A DNA stretch of 40,843 nucleotides from a virus. The DNA lies in IMG/VR virus record IMGVR_UViG_3300018081_000007, positions 1 through 40,843 of that record; one strand, 5' to 3'. Each line of letters begins with the position of its first letter. Position 1 is the stretch's first letter. Under the pieces are notes generated by a model. The model did not search any database. It was not told where the DNA came from and saw only the letters and a list, made by a program, of their open reading frames with translations. This document shows, one piece after another, positions 7,914 through 14,282 of this stretch. The translations under genes were made by a program, and so were the position numbers.

Positions 7914-8589
7914 GCTCCGGCGTCTCAACCTGGGCTGCGGGTCCGCCATCCTGGAGGGCTTCGAGAACATCGACCGCCACCCGGGCCCGGGGATCGACGT
8001 GGCCACCAACCTCGACGACAGCCACGCTGTGCACCTCCCCTACGGCGAGGACAGCGTCGACTTCGTCTTCGCCAGCCACCTGATCGAGCACATCCGCTAC
8101 CCGCTGGTGCTGATGGAGGAGCTCTACCGCGTGGCCAAGCCGACCTGTGAGGCGGTGTTCCGCTGCCCCTACGGCTCGACCGACGACGCATGGGAGGACC
8201 CGACCCACGTGCGGCCCATGTTCCATGGGTCCTGGGGATACTTCGGCCAGCCCCACTACTGGAACAAGGACTACCTGTACACGGGCGACTGGCAGGCGAC
8301 GCGCATCCAGCTGGTGGTGCGGGCCGATGCGGTCAAGGCCGACACGGTGCGGCGGGCCGGGCTGGGGGAGGAGGCAGCGATGAACCAGATCGGCCTGCTG
8401 ATCACCCAGGCCCGCAACATCGTGGCCGAGATGATCGTCACCATGCGGGTCTGCAAGCCGGCCCGGGAACGACACCGCGATCTGCAGGAGCGGCCCAACA
8501 TCGTGTTCGAGCTCCCCGAGGTCGAGCCCGAGGCGCCGCCCAAGCCGGAGCTCTGGGTGCCGGAGGGGTCCAGTGGCATCGTTCTCTGA
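7906..8589 (+). CDS. Class I SAM-dependent methyltransferase
   Basis: 227 aa, ATG at 7906 overlapping the preceding gene. Motif I is LNLGCGSA at residues 7-14. An acidic residue after the second strand is in ENIDRHPG, and a motif IV-like FVFASHLIEHI follows, as in the Methyltransf_11 group. I see no DPPY or PC motif of DNA adenine or cytosine methylases, so a small molecule, glycan or protein substrate is more likely. After residue about 110 the fold deviates, and the C terminus is Pro/Glu-rich. A glycosyltransferase is encoded in the late operon, so surface or glycan modification is one possibility, stated as inference. Confidence 0.8.
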   Translation: MPELRRLNLGCGSAILEGFENIDRHPGPGIDVATNLDDSHAVHLPYGEDSVDFVFASHLIEHIRYPLVLMEELYRVAKPTCEAVFRCPYGSTDDAWEDPTHVRPMFHGSWGYFGQPHYWNKDYLYTGDWQATRIQLVVRADAVKADTVRRAGLGEEAAMNQIGLLITQARNIVAEMIVTMRVCKPARERHRDLQERPNIVFELPEVEPEAPPKPELWVPEGSSGIVL

Positions 8590-8809
8590 TGACCTCGACA
8601 CCGCCACCTGCATGCGCCATGCGGAGAACCAGGCGGTGCATGCCAATGCGCTCACCATCGACAAGTTGGGCGCCCACCACCCCGACGTCTATGCGATGAC
8701 CAGCATCGCGCTCAGCCTGGTGGCGATCAGCAGGACCCTGGTGGAGATCCTCGACGGGATCAACACCCTTATGAGAGAGGAAGACATCCCCGATGCCCCG
8801 ACCGAATGA
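8573..8809 (+). CDS. Small helical protein, unknown function
   Basis: 78 aa. The GTG at 8573 is preceded by GGAGGGG and overlaps the methyltransferase end by 17 bases. The sequence is almost entirely helical with a hydrophobic stretch around residues 43-60 that is too polar for a clear membrane segment. No motif is recognised. Confidence 0.55.
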   Translation: MASFSDDLDTATCMRHAENQAVHANALTIDKLGAHHPDVYAMTSIALSLVAISRTLVEILDGINTLMREEDIPDAPTE

Positions 8810-9428
8810 TGAGGCGTGGGAGACCGAAGCCGAGATGGCCGCAGCCAAGAAGAAGACGGCCAGGGTCGCAAAGGCCGCAGCCAAGAGGGCCGCGGCCCGG
8901 GAGCCCCAGGCTGACGACACTCCCGCTGCCCCCACCCGCAAGAAGTGCCGGGCCTGCAACAAGACCAAGGCCGTGTCCCAGTTCTACCGGTCGGTCAAGG
9001 CGGCCGACGGGCTGCAGAGCTACTGCAAGCCATGCTCGAAGGAGAAGTCGGTCGAGGCGCGCCGGCAGCGCGAGATGCGCGAGGCGCGGACCCGCGAGAT
9101 GGAGGAGCACGGGCAGAGGATCGTGCCGGCGGGCACGCTGACCGACGAGCAGATCAACACGGGCTCGGGGAAGCTGCGGAACATCGTCACCGTCCCCGTC
9201 CCAGCGAGCGAGGACCTGTCGATCGACGAGGCCGCCGAGGAGCCCGAGGACGCCGACATCCCCGTCGACGGTGTCACCGCGGCCAACGAGCTCGCCCTGT
9301 CCGTGCTGGTCCGCCACCACGTGGACGAGTACTGGAGGCTGCTCGACCTGGCCGAGCGCGGCGAGCTCGTCAACCCCGACCTCGCCAACGCTCCCGCCGA
9401 CTACGCCGCTTTCGCTCCCGAGATCTGA
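8793..9428 (+). CDS. Zinc-ribbon protein related to the N-terminal part of phage endonuclease VII-type proteins
   Basis: 211 aa, ATG overlapping the previous gene, with GAGAGGAAG upstream. The N terminus is Lys/Ala-rich. Residues about 50-75 carry CRACNKTKAVSQFYRS then DGLQSYCKPC. This CxxC...FY...DGL...CxxC pattern often precedes an HNH/endonuclease VII domain. Here no HNH residues follow; instead there is a charged helix and an acidic tail. It may be a stand-alone DNA-binding ribbon or a remnant of a nuclease. Confidence 0.65.
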   Translation: MPRPNDEAWETEAEMAAAKKKTARVAKAAAKRAAAREPQADDTPAAPTRKKCRACNKTKAVSQFYRSVKAADGLQSYCKPCSKEKSVEARRQREMREARTREMEEHGQRIVPAGTLTDEQINTGSGKLRNIVTVPVPASEDLSIDEAAEEPEDADIPVDGVTAANELALSVLVRHHVDEYWRLLDLAERGELVNPDLANAPADYAAFAPEI

Positions 9429-9434
9429 CCCCCG

Positions 9435-10136
9435 ATGGGTGGCAAGGACAAGCTGAACACCGGGATGCTGGTGTCGCCGGCAGAACGGTGGGCACCGATC
9501 ACAGCACTCGGCCTCACCTCCTCCCTCCCGGAGCGGTTCGGGGTCGACGTGCTGTGGTCGGCGCCGCTGCATGGGCTGTGCGGGGTGCAGCGCAAGGCGT
9601 TCCCCGCCGACTTCCTCGCCAGCAAGTCCGACGGGCGGCTGCAGCGCGAGGCCGGGCAGTCGTCGCGCCTGGGACTGCGGCTGCTGGTGATCGAAGGCCG
9701 GCCCCGCTGGTCATCCGAGGGCGAGCTCATCCTCATCAACCACGGCCCCCACTGGACCCGCAGCCAGATGGACCGGTACCTGTTCTCCGCCCAGGCCAAG
9801 GGGTTCTGGATCAGCTGGAGCGACGACCCGACCGGGACGGCAGCAGTGGTGCGGGACCTGTACGCCTGGTCGATGAAGGCCAGCCACCACAGCCTCGACG
9901 GCCGGCCGGCCATGCCCCGCGACGCCTGGGGCACCGTCGATAACGCCGACTACGCCTGCTACGTGCTGAGCAGTCTCCCGGACGTCGGGGTGACGCTGGC
10001 CAACAGGATCCTCGAGCATTTCGGCGGGCCACCGTTCGGATGGTCGATCACCCAGGACCAGCTGCAGGAGGTCCACGGGATCGGCAAGGTCAAAGCCGCC
10101 CGGATCTACCGGGCGCTGACAGGAGGTGCGTCATGA
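9435..10136 (+). CDS. ERCC4/XPF-like nuclease domain with C-terminal helix-hairpin-helix
   Basis: 233 aa, ATG at 9435. Residues about 35-160 match the ERCC4 nuclease layout: VQRKAFPADFLAS (51-63), then DGRLQRE, then a strand ending LLVIEG. The canonical GDxnERKxxxD motif is partly lost, with Gln52 in place of Glu and LHGLCG where Gly-Asp is expected. The C-terminal 55 residues hold two helix-hairpin-helix motifs (LPDVGVTLAN and VHGIGKVKAARI), the DNA-binding part of XPF/Mus81 proteins. The family cuts branched DNA; whether this copy cuts is uncertain. It lies among small early genes just before the uracil-DNA glycosylase region. Confidence 0.72.
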   Translation: MGGKDKLNTGMLVSPAERWAPITALGLTSSLPERFGVDVLWSAPLHGLCGVQRKAFPADFLASKSDGRLQREAGQSSRLGLRLLVIEGRPRWSSEGELILINHGPHWTRSQMDRYLFSAQAKGFWISWSDDPTGTAAVVRDLYAWSMKASHHSLDGRPAMPRDAWGTVDNADYACYVLSSLPDVGVTLANRILEHFGGPPFGWSITQDQLQEVHGIGKVKAARIYRALTGGAS

Positions 10137-10396
10137 CGTTCGAGCGGATCAGGAGATGGGCAGAGCGGGAGCCGGTGTACCTCGACAACCTGGACCGGCC
10201 ACGGATGGACAGCGTCATCTCGCCAGTCCATCCGGTCCAGCCGGCCCGGCCGGTCCAGCGGATCCTGGAGCACCACGCCATCACGGGCTATGCGCAGTGC
10301 GACTTCGCCTTCGGCGGGCACTGGTGCATGCTGGAGCCGGAACACGGGGTCGCTCACAAGTGCGCCTGCGGGGCTGACGGTGTGGAGATCCGGTGA
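10133..10396 (+). CDS. Small Cys/His protein, unknown function
   Basis: 87 aa. The start overlaps the previous stop (ATGA), with AGGAGGTG upstream. The middle has a Pro/Val repeat-like stretch. The C-terminal part holds Cys, Cys, His, His, then CAC (from AQCDFAFGGHWC to KCACG), a plausible zinc site. Function unknown. Confidence 0.6.
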   Translation: MTFERIRRWAEREPVYLDNLDRPRMDSVISPVHPVQPARPVQRILEHHAITGYAQCDFAFGGHWCMLEPEHGVAHKCACGADGVEIR

Positions 10397-10695
10397 CGTG
10401 GCGATGGAGAGCCCGCGCCTGGCTGGCCGTGATGCTGGAGGACCTGGCCCAACGGCTGGCGCCGGACATCCCCCCGACGGTCCGGCCGGCGATGAGCGAG
10501 GAGGAGTACCTGAAGGTGTGGGGGCCGGAGGAGGAGCCGTTCGAGGTGGCCGTGTCGGTCGAGGGACTGGGCGAGCCGGTCGTCAGGGGCCCCTTCGACT
10601 TCACCCTCACGATCGAACCCAGCGGGGAGGACGAGCCGGACTTCACGTTCTACATCCCCTTCGACAGCAGGTGGGAGCCCGAGGATGACCACTGA
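10393..10695 (+). CDS. Small acidic protein, unknown function
   Basis: 100 aa, GTG start at 10393 overlapping the previous stop (GTGA). A basic, Trp-rich N-terminal helix is followed by an acidic beta-rich part. No motif is recognised. Translation is probably coupled to its neighbours. Confidence 0.55.
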   Translation: MTWRWRARAWLAVMLEDLAQRLAPDIPPTVRPAMSEEEYLKVWGPEEEPFEVAVSVEGLGEPVVRGPFDFTLTIEPSGEDEPDFTFYIPFDSRWEPEDDH

Positions 10696-10999
10696 CCCCG
10701 GGCTCCAGCCGCCCTGTCCCGAAGTCGGCCTCGGCTGGCATGTCGGCGGGGTCATCACGCGCTACGAGCTCGAGACGATCGCCTCCCGCAGCGACTTCCA
10801 CCCCGGCTACAGCACCTGGGAGGTGGTGCTTTACCACGTGCTGTTCCACTGCGCCTACTACGGGGTGGTGGCGACAGGCGAGTTCTCCTGCGGGCCGCCG
10901 CCCGATGGCGAGGGGAGGAAGTTCGCCTGGGTCCTGGACCTCGGGCCCATGTACTCCAAGGAGCGGTGGCTGCGGGCGCGGGACGAGCTCCGTGGATAA
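10685..10999 (+). CDS. Small protein, unknown function
   Basis: 104 aa, ATG at 10685 overlapping the previous gene by 11 bases, with GGGAG upstream. It is rich in aromatic residues (Trp, Tyr, Phe) and has a central hydrophobic segment LYHVLFHCAYYGVV. No family is recognised. It overlaps the start of the uracil-DNA glycosylase gene. Confidence 0.55.
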   Translation: MTTDPGLQPPCPEVGLGWHVGGVITRYELETIASRSDFHPGYSTWEVVLYHVLFHCAYYGVVATGEFSCGPPPDGEGRKFAWVLDLGPMYSKERWLRARDELRG

Positions 11000-11762
11000 C
11001 TTCGCCCTGCTGCGGGCGACGTTCGGGGACATCGCTGTCTATGAGGCCCGGCTCGCCCCCGTCACCGAGCACACGCGCCAGCGGGCCCTGGCCGTCTTCG
11101 CCAGCACGCGCTCCGCCATCGTCAACTGCGAGGACTGCCCGCTGTCCCGACGCCAGACCCCAGTGCCGTTCCGGGGCCCGCCCAACGCCCAGTGGGCGAT
11201 CATGGGCGAGGCCCCGGGGACGCGCGAGCAGTGGCAGCAGCGCCCGTTCGTGGGCCCGGCGGGGAAGCGGCTGGCCAAGATGCTGGCGGCGGCCGGGCTG
11301 ATGGAGAGCCGGGGCCTATTCATGAATACGGTCAGCTGTGCGCCGGGCGGAGCACCGGAGCGGGCAGCGATCGCTGCCTGCGCCCACCACCGCCACGCCC
11401 AGCTGCAGGTGGCCAACACGCCGTATGTGATCCTGGCCGGGCAGGTGGCGCTGAACACGGTGCGGCGGGACCTGTCGATCACACGGGCCCGCGGGGCGTT
11501 CATCTTCGACCGCGGCGTGGCCTGGTTCCCCATCCTCCACCCGGCGTACATCATCCGGTCAGGCGATGACCACGACGAAGAGCTCACCGTCGATGACCTC
11601 ACCAACTTCCGCAGCGTGGTGACGGGCGAGGCGCCACCGACGATGTGGATGCAGCAGCGCTGTCCGTGCGGGAGCTACGAGACCCCCTGCGGCCCGGACG
11701 AGAACGGGATCAGCTACTGCAGCGAGCGCCACCAGCGCGCAAAGATGCGCGGCGTGGATTGA
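10992..11762 (+). CDS. Uracil-DNA glycosylase superfamily protein, family-4-like, with extra Cys C terminus
   Basis: 256 aa. The GTG at 10992 overlaps the previous gene; homology to the family begins soon after. Cys46, Cys49, Cys116 and Cys130 match the Fe-S cluster spacing of family 4 enzymes. GEAPG (72-76) and PFVGPAGKRL (85-94) fit motif 1 and the region after it, and HPAYIIR (183-189) fits motif 2. Such enzymes remove uracil from DNA. After residue about 215 an added tail with CPCG, a further Cys and CSERH looks like a separate zinc site. It is the last gene of the left block and meets the lysis genes tail-to-tail. Confidence 0.85.
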   Translation: MDNFALLRATFGDIAVYEARLAPVTEHTRQRALAVFASTRSAIVNCEDCPLSRRQTPVPFRGPPNAQWAIMGEAPGTREQWQQRPFVGPAGKRLAKMLAAAGLMESRGLFMNTVSCAPGGAPERAAIAACAHHRHAQLQVANTPYVILAGQVALNTVRRDLSITRARGAFIFDRGVAWFPILHPAYIIRSGDDHDEELTVDDLTNFRSVVTGEAPPTMWMQQRCPCGSYETPCGPDENGISYCSERHQRAKMRGVD

Positions 11763-11783
11763 CACGACAGATACAGTGTCAAT
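11758..11783. repeat. 8-bp inverted repeat at the end of the left block
   Basis: ATTGACAC (11758-11765) and GTGTCAAT (11776-11783) are perfect complements around a 10-base centre. The left arm overlaps the glycosylase stop codon. This could be an operator or a weak terminator stem. A repeat of this length can arise by chance in 40 kb, so its location is the main argument. Confidence 0.5.
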
Positions 11784-11810
11784 TGCCACCTCTTGGAGCG
11801 AGAGTGGTCT

Positions 11811-11843
11811 GCGGCCCGGGCTTTGGGATGAGGCCCGGGCCGC
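11811..11843. terminator. Strong hairpin between convergent gene blocks (bidirectional terminator)
   Basis: GCGGCCCGGGC (11811-11821) pairs perfectly with GCCCGGGCCGC (11833-11843) around an 11-base loop. It lies in the 101-base gap where the + strand early block and the - strand virion block end, the expected place for a bidirectional terminator. No T-run follows on either side, which is common for high-GC hosts. Confidence 0.72.
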
Positions 11844-11863
11844 GACGCGTCAGCAGCCAGTGG

Positions 11864-12319
11864 TCAGGCAGCCTCTCGTGAAGTAGTGCGGCCGATCTGG
11901 GGGACGACGCCCGAGCCGGTGGCCACATTGACGCCACCGCGGCTCTCGGTCAGCGGGTTCCAGACCCCCATGTAGGCGACGATGGCGGTCACCAGGGTGA
12001 GGAGGTAGTCCACCAGGAACTCGACGGACAAGATGGCGGAGCCGTCGGCCTGGACCTGCTCGGAGATCCCGACGGCCAGGAGGGTGAGGGCGCCGGCCAC
12101 GACCACCTTCACCCAGCCCGGGTTGGTGGCCCGCTGGAAGAAGGCGATGCCGAGCGGGAGGACCATGCCCAGCAGCAGCTGGACGGCGAGGTTGTTGAGG
12201 GTGAGGGTGGCGCCGGCTGGCGAGTTGGGCTCGGCGTCACCGGTCTGGGCGAGCGCCGGGCCCGCCCAGAAGATGACGAGCCCGGCGGCCAACAGCGCGC
12301 CGAGGATGCACTTGCGCAT
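11864..12319 (-). CDS. Putative holin with signal peptide and three membrane segments
   Basis: 151 aa, ATG with AAGGAG six bases upstream. Residues 1-24 form a signal peptide with an ALA site before Gln25. Membrane segments follow at about 44-61, 70-86 and 101-120, with a polar C-terminal tail. Small size, membrane topology and the last position in the late operon fit a holin, which would open the membrane for the amidase encoded at 22205. A signal peptide on a holin recalls signal-arrest designs, but that is inference. A tail-attached membrane protein is an alternative. Confidence 0.6.
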   Translation of the reverse strand: MRKCILGALLAAGLVIFWAGPALAQTGDAEPNSPAGATLTLNNLAVQLLLGMVLPLGIAFFQRATNPGWVKVVVAGALTLLAVGISEQVQADGSAILSVEFLVDYLLTLVTAIVAYMGVWNPLTESRGGVNVATGSGVVPQIGRTTSREAA

Positions 12320-12338
12320 GACTAGCTCCTTGGGTCGG

Positions 12339-12734
12339 TCACGCCGATCGGACCTTGGCGGACTCGGCAGCAGCGGCGAGATCCTCCTCGGTGATCGGCG
12401 GAGCAGAGGGCATATACCAACGGGGGTTGTTGGGGACGGTGACCATGGGCAACGACCAGCAGAGCGCCTCGTTGAAGACCTTGTGGTGCTCCTTCACCAG
12501 CGCCCAGCACGCCAGCTGCACCCGAATGTTGACCTCCTCGACCGCCACCACCTGCACGGCGCCGTTGGGCGGGTTGTGCACGATCTCGGGGGGCCGCAGC
12601 GGGTCGGTCCACTCGCGGTTCTGGATGGTCTTGCCCTCGGCGGTGATGTCGAAGCTGGACTCGATCACCGGGTATCCGACGATGAACACCAGGCCAACCG
12701 AGTGACGCTCGGTGAGGTTGCGGGAGGGCTTCAT
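12339..12734 (-). CDS. Small late protein, unknown function
   Basis: 131 aa. The second ATG (12734) is chosen because AGGAG lies nine bases upstream of it but only three upstream of the ATG at 12740. It appears beta-rich and then helical at the C terminus. No motif is recognised. Placed between tail fibre-like genes and the holin, it may be a minor tail or host-range accessory protein. Confidence 0.6.
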   Translation of the reverse strand: MKPSRNLTERHSVGLVFIVGYPVIESSFDITAEGKTIQNREWTDPLRPPEIVHNPPNGAVQVVAVEEVNIRVQLACWALVKEHHKVFNEALCWSLPMVTVPNNPRWYMPSAPPITEEDLAAAAESAKVRSA

Positions 12735-12746
12735 GGGCATGGTCTC

Positions 12747-13223
12747 CTAGGTGTCGACGCCGTCGTCGAACACGCGGAGGAACCGGGTGTTGTCGGCTTG
12801 GGCGATAGGCGTGATCGTACCGGAGGAGGCTGCGCTGTTACCGACAGCGAGGGTGGCCGAAGCATCGTCAGCCGCCTGGCGCCAGGTGACGGTGGAGTCG
12901 ACGAGGACCGACGTGGACGGCGGGCCCATCCACAGCACGCCCTTCTGCACGCCGTCATAGAGCAGGGTGAGGAAGTAGAAGCCGGCAGTGGCCGCCGGGA
13001 CGAACTGGCCATGGACGTGAACGGAGACGAAGCGGTTGCCGCCCTTCAGGGCGACGGTCACCGTCATGTCCGCCGACGTGCCACCGGCGGCGATCGCTGC
13101 GCCGTCCGAATCCTCCTCGAACCAGCCGCCCTTGATCGTCCCGCGCGCCCCGCGGATGGAATGGCGGTGCGGAGTCCCGACGTCGACCGTGGCCCCGGTC
13201 AGGCTGGGGTCGACGTTGGTCAC
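12747..13223 (-). CDS. Small beta-rich tail protein (putative)
   Basis: 158 aa, GTG start overlapping the previous stop (GTGA). It is Gly/Ala/Thr/Val-rich with alternating strands, as in receptor-binding or fibre tip domains. It follows the fibre-like gene directly and is probably translated with it. A role in the tail fibre or spike is inferred from composition and position only. Confidence 0.5.
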   Translation of the reverse strand: MTNVDPSLTGATVDVGTPHRHSIRGARGTIKGGWFEEDSDGAAIAAGGTSADMTVTVALKGGNRFVSVHVHGQFVPAATAGFYFLTLLYDGVQKGVLWMGPPSTSVLVDSTVTWRQAADDASATLAVGNSAASSGTITPIAQADNTRFLRVFDDGVDT

Positions 13224-14281
13224 TGGAAGGCGGTGTCGATGGCGTCGGCGGCCTCGTACTGGGCGAACCAGCTGAACCCGTCGTTGGTGGACCCGTTCCA
13301 GGTGAAGGGGATCGTGTTGTTCCAGCCGCCGGTGCCAGCGGTGGCGAACAGGGAGATGCGGTTGAAGTCGACATCGGGGGACCCGGGGTCGCCGGCCCGA
13401 ATGATGCCGACCGACGCATACGTCCCGCCGGCTGGGAGGTCGAAGCCGCGTGCCGCGCCATGGAAGTAGAACTGCTCGGGCATCGTGGCGGAGAGATCGG
13501 CGGCAACCACGGGCAGCCCCACGCCGATGGCGGAACTGCTCGTGGTCGCTCCCGGGTCGACGAACCGGAAGAAGCCGTTGACGACGACGAGCCGGCCCAT
13601 GCGGGTGTAGCGGGCGATGTTGATGCCGGCGCCCTCATCGCAGTTGAACAGAGCCGGGGTGTAGTCGACACCCGGGCCGGCAACCGAGATGACTTCCCAG
13701 GCGGTGTTGGCGGCGTTGCGGATGAGCAGGACGCGCTTGGTGGTCTGGAACCACAGGCGGTTGGCGCCGGCACCGGCGCCCGGGTCGCCGGCCTGGAGGA
13801 TGACCGGGGAGAAGCCGGCGGCGTAGTGGGAGATCGTGTCGAGCGCCGCGGCTGCGATCTTGGCCGAGATGACCGAGGCGGTCCCGAGCACCGAGGCGGG
13901 GTGGGCGGCGGCATTGTGGTCGACGACCCGCAGGTACTGGCTGTGGTCATGACGGGACGTGTCGTAGATGTGGGCATTGGCCTCGTCGTACTCGAGCGCC
14001 GACCCGCTGTGGATGACGACGGCACTGGAGTCGTGCGGGGAGGGCGAGGTGCCGTCGAAGCCGCGGCCCGAGGCGGCGACGACGATCGCCGAGCCCGAGC
14101 GTGAGTCGCAGCGGATCGTCTCCTCGTTGACCTTGCCAGGGTCGACGGTGAGGATGAAGTCGTTGACCGCGCCGGTCGGCCAGTTGGCCGGGTTGGCGAG
14201 GTTGAAGCCGACGGCCGAGGCGTCGATGCCGGACTGCAGAGCCGTGGCCAGAGCTCCACCCTGGTGCTCGAAACGGGGCAT
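13220..14281 (-). CDS. Tail fibre or spike-like protein (putative)
   Basis: 353 aa, ATG with AAGGAG upstream. The N-terminal 100 residues contain a collar-like segment with DGTSPSPHDSSA and HIYDTSRHDHSQYL, a His/Asp-rich pattern frequent in fibre proteins. The remainder is beta-rich with many Gly, Ala, Asp and aromatic residues. It follows the nozzle-like gene, where podovirus fibres are commonly encoded. Homology is not specific enough to name a family. Confidence 0.6.
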   Translation of the reverse strand: MPRFEHQGGALATALQSGIDASAVGFNLANPANWPTGAVNDFILTVDPGKVNEETIRCDSRSGSAIVVAASGRGFDGTSPSPHDSSAVVIHSGSALEYDEANAHIYDTSRHDHSQYLRVVDHNAAAHPASVLGTASVISAKIAAAALDTISHYAAGFSPVILQAGDPGAGAGANRLWFQTTKRVLLIRNAANTAWEVISVAGPGVDYTPALFNCDEGAGINIARYTRMGRLVVVNGFFRFVDPGATTSSSAIGVGLPVVAADLSATMPEQFYFHGAARGFDLPAGGTYASVGIIRAGDPGSPDVDFNRISLFATAGTGGWNNTIPFTWNGSTNDGFSWFAQYEAADAIDTAFQ

Positions 14282-14282
14282 G

